Of a DNA stretch of 64,000 nucleotides, positions 40,961-48,431 are shown piece by piece (within the stretch, counting starts at the first letter, position 1; each line of letters opens with the position of its first letter). The translations under genes were made by a program, and so were the position numbers. Under the pieces are notes generated by a model. It saw only the letters and a list, made by a program, of their open reading frames with translations. It was not told the DNA's origin and ran no database searches. Origin of the DNA: DAOUKH01 sp965261455 (GTDB taxonomy: Bacteria > Chloroflexota > Dehalococcoidia > SHYB01); NCBI GenBank assembly GCA_965261455.1, contig OZ253453.1, positions 1,798,001-1,862,000 on the forward strand, read 5' to 3'.

Positions 40961-42364
40961 ATGCCGCCTCGGACGATGTTCGAGAAGATCTGGGACGCCC
41001 ACGTAGTCCATCAGGAGCCGGGCAAGCCCGCCCTGATCTACATCGACCTGCACCTCGTCCACGAGGTCACGTCGCCGCAGGCCTTCGAGGGCCTGCGCCT
41101 TTCGGGGCGCGGCGTGCGCCGTCCCGACCTCAGCATCGCGACGGTGGACCACAACGTCCCAACGTGGGAGCGCTCCAGTCCCTCGACCGACCCCATCGCG
41201 GTGCTGCAGATGGAGACCCTGGACGAGAACGCACGGCACTACCGGCTCCCCTACTACGACATCCACAGCGAAGGGCAGGGCATCGTCCACGTCATCGGCC
41301 CCGAGCGCGGCGCCACCCAGCCGGGGAAGACCATCGTGTGCGGCGATAGCCACACCGCGACGCACGGCGCCTTCGGGGCGCTGGCCTTCGGCATCGGCAC
41401 CTCGGAAGTCGAGCACGTCCTCGCCACCCAGTGCCTGGTACAGGCCAAGCCGAAGACGATGGAGGTCCGGCTGAACGGGCCTCTGCCCAACGGCGTCAGC
41501 GCCAAGGACGTCATCCTCGCCGTAATCGGCGAGATCGGCGTCTCTGGCGCCGCCGGCTACGTGATCGAGTACACCGGCGAGGCGATTCGCGGGCTCTCCA
41601 TGGAGGGCCGTATGACGGTGTGCAACATGTCGATCGAGGGCGGCGCCCGCGCCGGCATGGTCGCGCCCGACGAGACGACCTTCGCCTACCTCCGCGGCCG
41701 CGCGGAGGTCCCGCAGGGCGCCGCGTTCGACGAGGCCGTCGAAAGATGGCGACAGTTGCCCACCGACGAAGGCGCGGTGTTCGACCGGGTGGTAAAGATC
41801 GCCGCCGCCGGCATAGCCCCTAACGTCACCTGGGGCGTCAACCCCGGCCAGGTCGTCCCCGTCACCGGCGCCGTGCCCGATCCGGCGGACGCCGGCTCCG
41901 AGGCCGACCGCGGCGCGATACGCCGCGCCCTCGCCTACATGGGTCTGGAGCCCGGCACGCCCATCACCGAGATACCCATCGACCGCGCGTTCATCGGCTC
42001 CTGCACGAACGGGCGGATCGAAGACCTGCGCGCCGTCGCCGGCATCGTCGAGGGCAAGCGCGTCAACGAGCGGGTCGCCGCGATGGTCGTCCCCGGCTCG
42101 TTCGCGGTGAAGCGCCAGGCCGAGGCCGAGGGCCTCGACGCCATCTTCCGCGAGGCCGGCTTCGAGTGGCGCGAGGCCGGCTGCTCCATGTGCTTGGGCA
42201 TGAACCCCGACACCCTCGCCGAGGGCGAGCGCTGCGCCTCAACCTCGAACCGCAACTTCGAGGGCCGCCAGGGCAAGGGCGGCCGCACCCACCTCGTCAG
42301 TCCCGCGATGGCGGCGGCGGCGGCCATCGAAGGCCGCTTCGTCGACGTGAGGACGTGGCAATGA
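40961..42364 (+). CDS. leuC: 3-isopropylmalate dehydratase, large subunit
   Basis: A 467-residue aconitase-family subunit that carries the [4Fe-4S] cluster for isomerising 2- to 3-isopropylmalate. Visible features are DLHLVHEVTSPQAFEGL, VDHNVPT, VCGDSHTATHGAFGALAFGIGTSEVEHVLATQ, and the cluster cysteines in FIGSCTNGRIEDLRA and AGCSMCLGMNPD. AGGAGACCACC precedes the ATG. The enzyme needs the small LeuD subunit, yet the stop overlaps the leuB start (ATGA) with no leuD between. LeuD must be encoded elsewhere. Confidence 0.95.
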   Translation: MPPRTMFEKIWDAHVVHQEPGKPALIYIDLHLVHEVTSPQAFEGLRLSGRGVRRPDLSIATVDHNVPTWERSSPSTDPIAVLQMETLDENARHYRLPYYDIHSEGQGIVHVIGPERGATQPGKTIVCGDSHTATHGAFGALAFGIGTSEVEHVLATQCLVQAKPKTMEVRLNGPLPNGVSAKDVILAVIGEIGVSGAAGYVIEYTGEAIRGLSMEGRMTVCNMSIEGGARAGMVAPDETTFAYLRGRAEVPQGAAFDEAVERWRQLPTDEGAVFDRVVKIAAAGIAPNVTWGVNPGQVVPVTGAVPDPADAGSEADRGAIRRALAYMGLEPGTPITEIPIDRAFIGSCTNGRIEDLRAVAGIVEGKRVNERVAAMVVPGSFAVKRQAEAEGLDAIFREAGFEWREAGCSMCLGMNPDTLAEGERCASTSNRNFEGRQGKGGRTHLVSPAMAAAAAIEGRFVDVRTWQ

Positions 42365-43473
42365 CGTTCACCATCGCCCTCCTCCCCGGCGACGGCATCG
42401 GGCCGGAGGTGGTCGCTCAGGGACGCCGCGTCCTCGACCGTGCCGCCGAGTTGTTCGGCCACGAGGTCCGCTATCACGAAGGCCTGATGGGCGGCTGCGC
42501 CATCGACGCCACCGGCGTGGCCCTCTCCGACGAGACCGTCGCGATGTGCCGCCGCGCCGACGCCGTGCTCCTCGGAGCGGTCGGCGGCCCGAAGTGGGAC
42601 GACCCCAAGGCCAAGACCCGCCCTGAAGACGGCCTGCTCAAGCTGCGCAAAGACCTGCGGCTCTTCGCCAACCTCCGCCCGGTGAGCGCCTACCCTGAGC
42701 TCATCGACGCAACCCCGCTGCGCCCCCACCTCCTGGAGGGGCTCGATCTGCTAGTAATACGAGAGCTGACGGGCGGACTCTACTTCGGCAAGCCCAAGAA
42801 GCGCTGGAGCACATCGCGTGGACGGCGCGCCATCGATGCCATGGCCTACAGCGAGCGGGAGATCGAGCGCGTGGTCCGCATCGGCTTCGAGCTGGCCCGC
42901 GCACGGCGCAAGAAGCTGACCTCCGTCGACAAAGCCAACGTCCTCGAGACCTCGCGCCTCTGGCGGGAGATAACGACCGAGGTCGCCGCCGGCTACCCCG
43001 ACGTCGCCCTTACCCACATGCTCGTCGACACCGCGGCGATGAACTTGGTCCGGTCGCCGGCGGCGTTCGACGTCATCGTCACCGAGAACACGTTCGGGGA
43101 CATCCTGACCGACGAGGCGGCGGTCCTCGCGGGGTCGATGGGGATGCTCCCCTCCGCGAGCCTGGGCGGCAGGGGAATCGCCGCCCACGGCCCCAAGGCG
43201 GGCCGCACCTTCGGCCTCTACGAGCCAATCCACGGCAGCGCCCCCGACATCGCCGGCCAGGGAAAGGCGAACCCCCTTGCCATGATCCTCAGCGTGGCCC
43301 TGATGCTCCGCTACTCCTTGGGGCAATCAGCGACTGCGGCAGCGATCGAGACGGCTGTCCAGCGCGTGCTGCGCGACGGCCTCCGCACCCCCGACATCGC
43401 TGGCCAGGGCGAGCGCGCCGTCGGTACCGAAGCGATGGGCTCGGCAGTCATCGACGCTCTGGAAGGGCCATAG
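42361..43473 (+). CDS. leuB: 3-isopropylmalate dehydrogenase
   Basis: A 370-residue NAD-dependent oxidative decarboxylase, the third leucine-specific step. It has IALLPGDGIGPEVVAQGRRVLD, AVLLGAVGGPKWDDPKAKTRPEDGLLKLRKDLRLFANLRPV, RELTGGLYFG, DKANVLETSRLWRE and VTENTFGDILTDEAAVLAGSMGMLPSASLG, together with NAD-binding GSAPDIAGQGKANPLAMILS. The ATG overlaps the leuC TGA, so the two are translated together. It is the last gene of the T-box operon. A new promoter begins 16 bases after its stop. Confidence 0.96.
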   Translation: MTFTIALLPGDGIGPEVVAQGRRVLDRAAELFGHEVRYHEGLMGGCAIDATGVALSDETVAMCRRADAVLLGAVGGPKWDDPKAKTRPEDGLLKLRKDLRLFANLRPVSAYPELIDATPLRPHLLEGLDLLVIRELTGGLYFGKPKKRWSTSRGRRAIDAMAYSEREIERVVRIGFELARARRKKLTSVDKANVLETSRLWREITTEVAAGYPDVALTHMLVDTAAMNLVRSPAAFDVIVTENTFGDILTDEAAVLAGSMGMLPSASLGGRGIAAHGPKAGRTFGLYEPIHGSAPDIAGQGKANPLAMILSVALMLRYSLGQSATAAAIETAVQRVLRDGLRTPDIAGQGERAVGTEAMGSAVIDALEGP

Positions 43474-43488
43474 GCCCGGCCCCGCCAA

Positions 43489-43517
43489 TTGAGAAATCTT
43501 TCACATTCCAGTAGAGT
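43489..43517 (+). promoter_or_regulatory. Promoter of the ABC ATPase gene
   Basis: TTGAGA (43489-43494) and TAGAGT (43512-43517) at a 17-base spacing, 45 bases before the start codon of the next gene. It separates that gene from the leucine operon. Confidence 0.55.
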
Positions 43518-43561
43518 AGAAGCGCTCCCAAGGAGCAGATCGACCCGGTGAAATCCCCCGC

Positions 43562-44278
43562 ATGACGACGCAAGCCCCAGTCCCAATTGTCCGGGCGGTC
43601 GACGTACACAAGACCTACGATTCCGGTCGGGTGACCGTCAAAGCGCTCCGAGGCGTCAACCTGACCGTGGAGCGCGGCGAGATGGTCGCCATCATGGGGC
43701 CGAGCGGCTGCGGCAAGACCACGCTGCTCAACTGCCTCTCCGGCCTCGACGAGATCGACACGGGCAGCGTGAGCATCGGCGGCTCCGAGCTGGCCACCAT
43801 GTCCGACGACCAAAAGACGCGCTACCGCGCCACCCGCATGGGCTACGTTTTCCAGGCGTTCAACCTGCTCCCCGTGCTCACCGCGGTGGAGAACGTCGAG
43901 ATGCCGATGCTGGTCTCGGGCACCCGAGCTTCCGAGGCCCGCGAGCGCGCCGCCGAAGCGCTGACGCTGGTGGGGCTTGCCGGCTGGCAAAAACACTACA
44001 CGTCGGAGCTCTCCGGCGGCCAGCAGCAGCGCGTGGCCATCGCGCGGGCCCTGGTGAACCAGCCCGAGATCGTCTGGGGCGACGAGCCCACGGGAAACCT
44101 CGACAGCGCCAACTCCGCCGACGTCATGCAGTTGCTCTGCAAGCTCAACCGCGAGAACCGGCAGACCTTCATCCTGGTCACCCACGCCGAGGATGTGGCC
44201 CGCGAGGCCGACCGCATCGTCCACATGAACGACGGTCAGATCGTCCGCGAAGAGCGGAACCGCAACGGCTCCGCCTAG
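43562..44278 (+). CDS. ABC transporter ATPase, LolD/MacB type, without permease
   Basis: A 238-residue ATP-binding subunit: Walker A GPSGCGKTT (residues 46-54), Q-loop FQAFNLLPVLTAVENV, signature LSGGQQQRVAIARAL, Walker B IVWGDEPTGNLDS and the switch His of LVTHAED. The FNLLPxLTxxENVxMPM segment is typical of the LolD/FtsE/MacB group, which work with FtsX-like permeases on lipoproteins, peptides or drugs. No permease gene is next to it, which is unusual for the group. The partner must be elsewhere. Confidence 0.9.
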   Translation: MTTQAPVPIVRAVDVHKTYDSGRVTVKALRGVNLTVERGEMVAIMGPSGCGKTTLLNCLSGLDEIDTGSVSIGGSELATMSDDQKTRYRATRMGYVFQAFNLLPVLTAVENVEMPMLVSGTRASEARERAAEALTLVGLAGWQKHYTSELSGGQQQRVAIARALVNQPEIVWGDEPTGNLDSANSADVMQLLCKLNRENRQTFILVTHAEDVAREADRIVHMNDGQIVREERNRNGSA

Positions 44279-44300
44279 CCTCCGCCCGCCGCGCCGCTGC

Positions 44301-44332
44301 CTCCCCCGTAGGGGCGAGTCGCGACTCGCCCT
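44301..44332. repeat. Dispersed palindromic repeat, copy 2
   Basis: CCCGTAGGGGCG followed by the palindrome GGCGAGTCGCGACTCGCC. Compared with copy 1 the arms changed from GATTC/GAATC to GAGTC/GACTC on both sides, so base pairing is kept. Confidence 0.6.
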
Positions 44333-44417
44333 CCCTCTGCTCCAGTCTCGACCCCTCGGCGCCGACAGGCACGCGCCCATTCCGCCGGTCTCCCCTATGG
44401 TAGAATCCGCGCCCAAG

Positions 44418-45143
44418 ATGCCGCTATCCGCACCATCGGGAACGGCGGACCCGCGCCCGCCCATGCCCTACTTCGCGCGGCCCATGACCACGCTCGATAT
44501 TCCCGAGGTGTCGAGCGTCGAACGCGAGTGCTTCCCGACGGGGTGGGTCCCGACGCAATTCCGGCGGGAGTTGCGCAGCCGCACCGCCGCGTATCTGGTC
44601 GCCTGCCGCGCCAATGATCCAAGCAACGCCCTGCAAGAGGCCCGCGACACGGTACTTGCCGAGCCGCCGCGCCGAGGCCCGGCGGCCAGACTCGCCGGCT
44701 GGATGCTGCGGGCGCTGGGCCGGGGCGAGGACGCCCCGGAGGACCACCGCGGCATCGTGGGGTTCGTCGGCCTCTGGTTCATCGGCGACGAGGCCCACAT
44801 CACGGCTATCGGCGTGCGGGAGCGCGAACGGCGGCTGGGTGTCGGCGAGCTGCTGCTTCTAGCCAGCACCGAGATCACGATACCGCGCGGGGCGCGCGTG
44901 ATGACCCTAGAAGTCCGGGCCAGCAACCAGGGCGCCCAGGAGCTCTACAAGAAGTATGGCTTCGCTCAAGTCAGCATCCGCAAGGGCTACTACACCGACA
45001 ACGGCGAGGACGCGTTTGTCATGACGACCGACCCCATCCATGAAGACCGATTCCTCGACCGCCTCGAGCGTCTGCGCCTCGACCACAAGCAAAGCTGGGG
45101 CGCCAGCGTCCGCCTGCTCACCCTCACTTCAACCTCTTCGTAG
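44418..45143 (+). CDS. GNAT N-acetyltransferase, RimI-like
   Basis: A 241-residue acetyl-CoA-dependent transferase. The N-terminal RPMTTLDIPEVSSVERECFPTGW and the core HITAIGVRERERRLGVGELLLLAS (acetyl-CoA pyrophosphate loop) followed by TLEVRASNQGAQELYKKYGFAQVSIRKGYYTDNGEDAFVM match RimI, which acetylates the N-terminus of ribosomal S18 or related targets. An insert of about 45 residues before the core (DPSNALQEARDTVLAEPPRRG...) makes it longer than usual. The start is uncertain among ATGs at 44397, 44418 and 44463. A TAGAAT -10-like site lies at 44401. Confidence 0.82.
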   Translation: MPLSAPSGTADPRPPMPYFARPMTTLDIPEVSSVERECFPTGWVPTQFRRELRSRTAAYLVACRANDPSNALQEARDTVLAEPPRRGPAARLAGWMLRALGRGEDAPEDHRGIVGFVGLWFIGDEAHITAIGVRERERRLGVGELLLLASTEITIPRGARVMTLEVRASNQGAQELYKKYGFAQVSIRKGYYTDNGEDAFVMTTDPIHEDRFLDRLERLRLDHKQSWGASVRLLTLTSTSS

Positions 45144-45171
45144 AGAGGCCCACCGGGGCCCCTGCCTCCGT

Positions 45172-45295
45172 GGAAACCCTTGCACAACTCGTGCTGTTGG
45201 GAGAATCTCCCCCCGTAGGGGCGATTCGCGAATCGCCCATTCCCCCACCCTGGAGCGGCCCTTGTGACTAGGCCCCTGCGTCACGAAGGGTCTCC
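45172..45295. repeat. MITE-like element, shorter relative, with nested palindrome
   Basis: A 124-bp non-coding unit with ends GGAAACCCTTGCACAACTC (45172-45190) and GCGTCACGAAGGGTCTCC (45278-45295), resembling the ends of the element at 30754-30930. It contains a third copy of the dispersed CCCGTAGGGGCG palindrome (45208-45239, GGCGATTCGCGAATCGCC). This indicates one repeat inserted in, or carried by, another. Confidence 0.5.
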
Positions 45296-45309
45296 GGAGG
45301 AAGAGCGGC

Positions 45310-45792
45310 CTAGGCTTCCCTGATACGGAAGGCCGCGTGCAACGCCTTCGACGCCTTATTCCGGTCCTTCTCCTCTATCAAGCAGGAGATGCGCACCTCG
45401 CTCGTGCCGATGGCGATCACGTTCACGCCCGCCGCCCCCAGTGCGCTGAACAGCCCGCTGATATGCGCGGGTGCGCTGACGATGCCCGTGCCCACAAGCT
45501 CGATCTTCGTCAGGCCGTCCATGGTCTCGATGCCGGCGGCCTCAACGCCATCCTGTATCGCTTCGAGCCGCCGCACCGCGCCCTCCACGTCGTCGTGCCG
45601 CACTGTGAAGGAGACGTCAGTGAGCCGGTCAACACTCGCGTTCTGGAGGATCAGATCGACGGAGATGCCGGCGGTGGCGATGGGCGAGAAGATGAGCGCG
45701 GCGATGCCGGGCTTGTCGGGAACGCGAACGAGCTTGACGAGCGCCCATCCGTCTTCCAATCGAATATCGCGGACGCGCTGGCGGACTTCCAC
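45310..45792 (-). CDS. Stand-alone double-ACT protein, aspartokinase regulatory type
   Basis: A 160-residue protein made only of two ACT-like units: ALVKLVRVPDKPGIAALIFSPIATAGISVDLILQNASVDRLTDVSFTVRHDD, then KIELVGTGIVSAPAHISGLFSALGAAGVNVIAIGTSEVRISCLIEEKDRNKASKALHAAF. This is the arrangement of the C-terminal regulatory half of aspartate kinase, where lysine or threonine bind, and the second unit's SEVRISCLI is close to kinase sequences. No kinase domain is attached. Start GTG at 45792, four bases after lysS. Together with hom three genes upstream it suggests regulation of the aspartate pathway. Confidence 0.82.
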   Translation of the reverse strand: MEVRQRVRDIRLEDGWALVKLVRVPDKPGIAALIFSPIATAGISVDLILQNASVDRLTDVSFTVRHDDVEGAVRRLEAIQDGVEAAGIETMDGLTKIELVGTGIVSAPAHISGLFSALGAAGVNVIAIGTSEVRISCLIEEKDRNKASKALHAAFRIREA

Positions 45793-45796
45793 GCGG

Positions 45797-47296
45797 TTAC
45801 CCTTCCGAGTCCTCCCCCTGCCGGTCGCCGGGCAGGCGCCGCTGCAGAGGGAAGAAGATGATGTCTCGAATGTTGGACGCGCCGGTCAGGAGCATGACCA
45901 ACCGGTCCATGCCGATGCCGAGCCCGCCCGTGGGCGGCAGCCCATGCTCCAAGGCGTTCAAGTAGTCCTCGTCCATCGGGTGCGCCTCCTCGTCGCCGGC
46001 CTCGGCGGCGCGTCCCTGGGCGAGGAACTGGCTGCGCTGATAGCCGGGATCGGTCAGCTCGGAGAAGGCGTTGCCCAGCTCGAAGCCGGCCACGTAGGGC
46101 TCGAAGCGCTCGGCGAGCAGCGGCTCGCCGCGCCGCCGCTTGGTGAGCGGGCAGAGCGCGGCGGGGTAGTCGAGGACGAACGTCGGCTCGATCAGCCGTT
46201 CCTCCACCCGCCGGTCGAAGATCTCGCCGACGATACGCGCGGCGTCCAAGCCGTCGAGCTCCGCGGCCGGGATGCCGGTGGCCTCGGCGGCGGCGGCGGC
46301 CTCGTCCCGGGAGGCGTCCGGCGCCAGGTCGGCGCCCGCGTATTCGCGCAGCGCCTCGAAGAAGGGCAGCCGTCGCCACGGCTTGCCCACGTCGATGACG
46401 ACCTCCTGCCCGCCGATCGTGCGGGGCGGCAGTTCCAGCGTCCCATTCGCCTCCTGGGCGGCATGACGAACGAGCGACTCGGTCAGCTCCATCATGTCGG
46501 TATAGTCGGCGTAGGCCTGGTAGACCTCGAGGAGGGTGTACTCGGGGTTGTGCGTCGAGTCGATCCCCTCGTTGCGGAAGACGGCGGCCATCTCGTAGAC
46601 CCGCTCGAAGCCTCCGACGATGAGCCGCTTGAGATACAGCTCCGGCGCGACCCGGAGGTAAAGGTCGCGCTTCAGCTCGTTGTGGCGGGTTACGAAGGGG
46701 CGCGCCGCGGCCCCGCCGTAGATCGGCTGGAGCACCGGGGTCTGTACGTCGAGGAAGCCCCTGCCTTCGAGGAACGCCCGCACGGCGGCGAAGATGCGCG
46801 ACCGCTTCTGGAAGAGCGTGCGCGCCTCCTGGTCGGCGATCAAATGCAGATAGCGCCGCCGCCGCATTGTCTCCACGTCCCTCAGCCCGTGGAATTTCTC
46901 CGGCATGGGCTGCAGGGCCTTGGCGAGCAGATCGAAGTGGCGGGTCTCGACGGTCACCTCGCCGGTCCTCGTGACGAAGAGCGGGCCTTCGACGCCGAGC
47001 ACGTCGCCGCGGTCGACCAACTCCTTGAACTGTGTGAATTCCTGGGTCTTGTCCAGCGTCAGATAGATCTGAATCGAGCTGTCCTGGTCTTCGATGCGGG
47101 CAAAGCTCGCTTTGCCCATGCGCCGCACCGCGGTCAGCCGGCCGGCGAGGCGAACCGGTCCGGCGTCGCCGTCGGCATGGTAGGCCGCAAGCGCCTCGGC
47201 GATGGTATGGCTGCGGCGAAACTCGTGAGGATAGGGGTCGACACCCAATTCCCGAAGGCGCTCCAGCTTTTCGACGCGGGCCGTTCGCTCGTCCAT
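45797..47296 (-). CDS. lysS: Lysyl-tRNA synthetase, class II
   Basis: A 499-residue enzyme attaching lysine to tRNA-Lys. The N-terminal OB-fold anticodon domain (VRLAGRLTAVRRMGKASFARIEDQDSSIQIYL) is followed by the class II catalytic core: motif 1 (FLEGRGFLDVQTPVLQPIYGGAAARPF), motif 2 (YEMAAVFRNEGIDSTHNPEYTLLEVYQAY) and motif 3 (GLGIGMDRLVMLLTG). All motifs are intact and the length is normal. It follows the paralogue at 47304-48431 by 7 bases and precedes the ACT protein, so the four minus-strand genes form one operon. Confidence 0.95.
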   Translation of the reverse strand: MDERTARVEKLERLRELGVDPYPHEFRRSHTIAEALAAYHADGDAGPVRLAGRLTAVRRMGKASFARIEDQDSSIQIYLTLDKTQEFTQFKELVDRGDVLGVEGPLFVTRTGEVTVETRHFDLLAKALQPMPEKFHGLRDVETMRRRRYLHLIADQEARTLFQKRSRIFAAVRAFLEGRGFLDVQTPVLQPIYGGAAARPFVTRHNELKRDLYLRVAPELYLKRLIVGGFERVYEMAAVFRNEGIDSTHNPEYTLLEVYQAYADYTDMMELTESLVRHAAQEANGTLELPPRTIGGQEVVIDVGKPWRRLPFFEALREYAGADLAPDASRDEAAAAAEATGIPAAELDGLDAARIVGEIFDRRVEERLIEPTFVLDYPAALCPLTKRRRGEPLLAERFEPYVAGFELGNAFSELTDPGYQRSQFLAQGRAAEAGDEEAHPMDEDYLNALEHGLPPTGGLGIGMDRLVMLLTGASNIRDIIFFPLQRRLPGDRQGEDSEG

Positions 47297-47303
47297 CGGC
47301 CCG

Positions 47304-48431
47304 TTAGCCGTCGCCGTACCGCTTGAAGACGTTGGGGAGCATCCGCTCCTGGCCGCGTCCGTCGGGCGTCACCAGTCCCAGAATGACCCCGAGTAGGCGG
47401 TCGAGATAGACACCCATTCCGACAAGCGGCGCGCCTGAGGGCCAGCGGCGAAGCTCCTCGACGAATCGGCGGTCGGGCTCGGGGAGCACGTCGTAGCCCT
47501 GTCGCCGCAGGTGCTCGATGTGCCGGAAGCGGACCGCCTGGGCGTCGGCGTCCATGAGCTCGCGCTGCGCCAACGCCACCCGCAGACCGCCCACGTAAAG
47601 CTCCCACTTGTCGCAGTGCACTCCGTCGGACGACTGCGCTAGGGGGCTGGACTCAAGCGGCAAGGAGTGAACCACGGTCGGCTCGACAAGGGAAGGGGCA
47701 ACGCCCTCGCGGAAGGCGCGTTCGAGAAACTCGAACCAGTAACCCTGGGGTCCCCGGCGAAGATAGGGGGAGAGATCGGCGGCAGATCGGAGCAGTCCCT
47801 CGGAGGCGGCGACGAGCGCGGAGTCGGCGGCGCGCACCTCGATAGCCTCGGCCTGCGCCTCGGCGTCGGTGCCGTTACTCCGTGGCGCGGACTTCGCCAG
47901 CAGCCCTTCGAGATTGAAGTCCGCGTCCAAGGCGCGAAGGGCATCGCCGAACCCTAACCGTTTCCAATCGCCTGTCACGGCGGGAGCGTCATCGATCGCG
48001 CCCGCCGCGCGCAGCGCCTGGACGCCCGCGTCGATTACCTCGCGCAGCAGCCCCGCGAACGCCTCGTGGTCATCATCGACTGCGTAAACTTCGAGCAGGG
48101 TAAACTCCGGCCTGTCGAAGCTATCCGCCGGCGCCGCCTCGTCGAAGTCGTCGCGAAGACAGAGCGCCACCTCGAACAGCTTGCCCGCCTCCTCCGGCCC
48201 CCAGTCGATAATCAGGCGCTTGAGATAGAGCTCGGGCGCGGCACGGAACCAGAGCCGCTCCCCTAGCGAGGCCGAGTACGTGCTGAACCCGACGGCTTTC
48301 TCGAATCCGGCCAGCCGCGTATGCAGCAGCGGTGTCTGGACTTCGGCGTAGCCGCGCTCCTCTAGGACGCCGCGTAGCGCCTTCACAAAGGCTACGCGCC
48401 CGCGAACCATGGTGGGGTCGGCCTGCGTCAC
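47304..48431 (-). CDS. LysRS-like class II synthetase paralogue (EpmA/GenX-like)
   Basis: A 375-residue catalytic core without an anticodon-binding domain. Motif 1 reads LEERGYAEVQTPLLHTRLAGFEK. The LysRS-like WFRAAPELYLKRLI leads into a divergent motif 2, ALCLRDDFDEAAPADSFDRPEFTLLEVYAVD, where FRNE has become LRDD. Motif 3 reads VGMGVYLDRLLGVIL and keeps Asp-Arg. EpmA/GenX proteins have this layout and attach a lysine to elongation factor P; that role is possible here but not shown. The GTG at 48431 is preferred: GGAGG precedes it and it overlaps the hom TGA (GTGA). An in-frame ATG at 48443 is an alternative. Confidence 0.8.
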   Translation of the reverse strand: MTQADPTMVRGRVAFVKALRGVLEERGYAEVQTPLLHTRLAGFEKAVGFSTYSASLGERLWFRAAPELYLKRLIIDWGPEEAGKLFEVALCLRDDFDEAAPADSFDRPEFTLLEVYAVDDDHEAFAGLLREVIDAGVQALRAAGAIDDAPAVTGDWKRLGFGDALRALDADFNLEGLLAKSAPRSNGTDAEAQAEAIEVRAADSALVAASEGLLRSAADLSPYLRRGPQGYWFEFLERAFREGVAPSLVEPTVVHSLPLESSPLAQSSDGVHCDKWELYVGGLRVALAQRELMDADAQAVRFRHIEHLRRQGYDVLPEPDRRFVEELRRWPSGAPLVGMGVYLDRLLGVILGLVTPDGRGQERMLPNVFKRYGDG

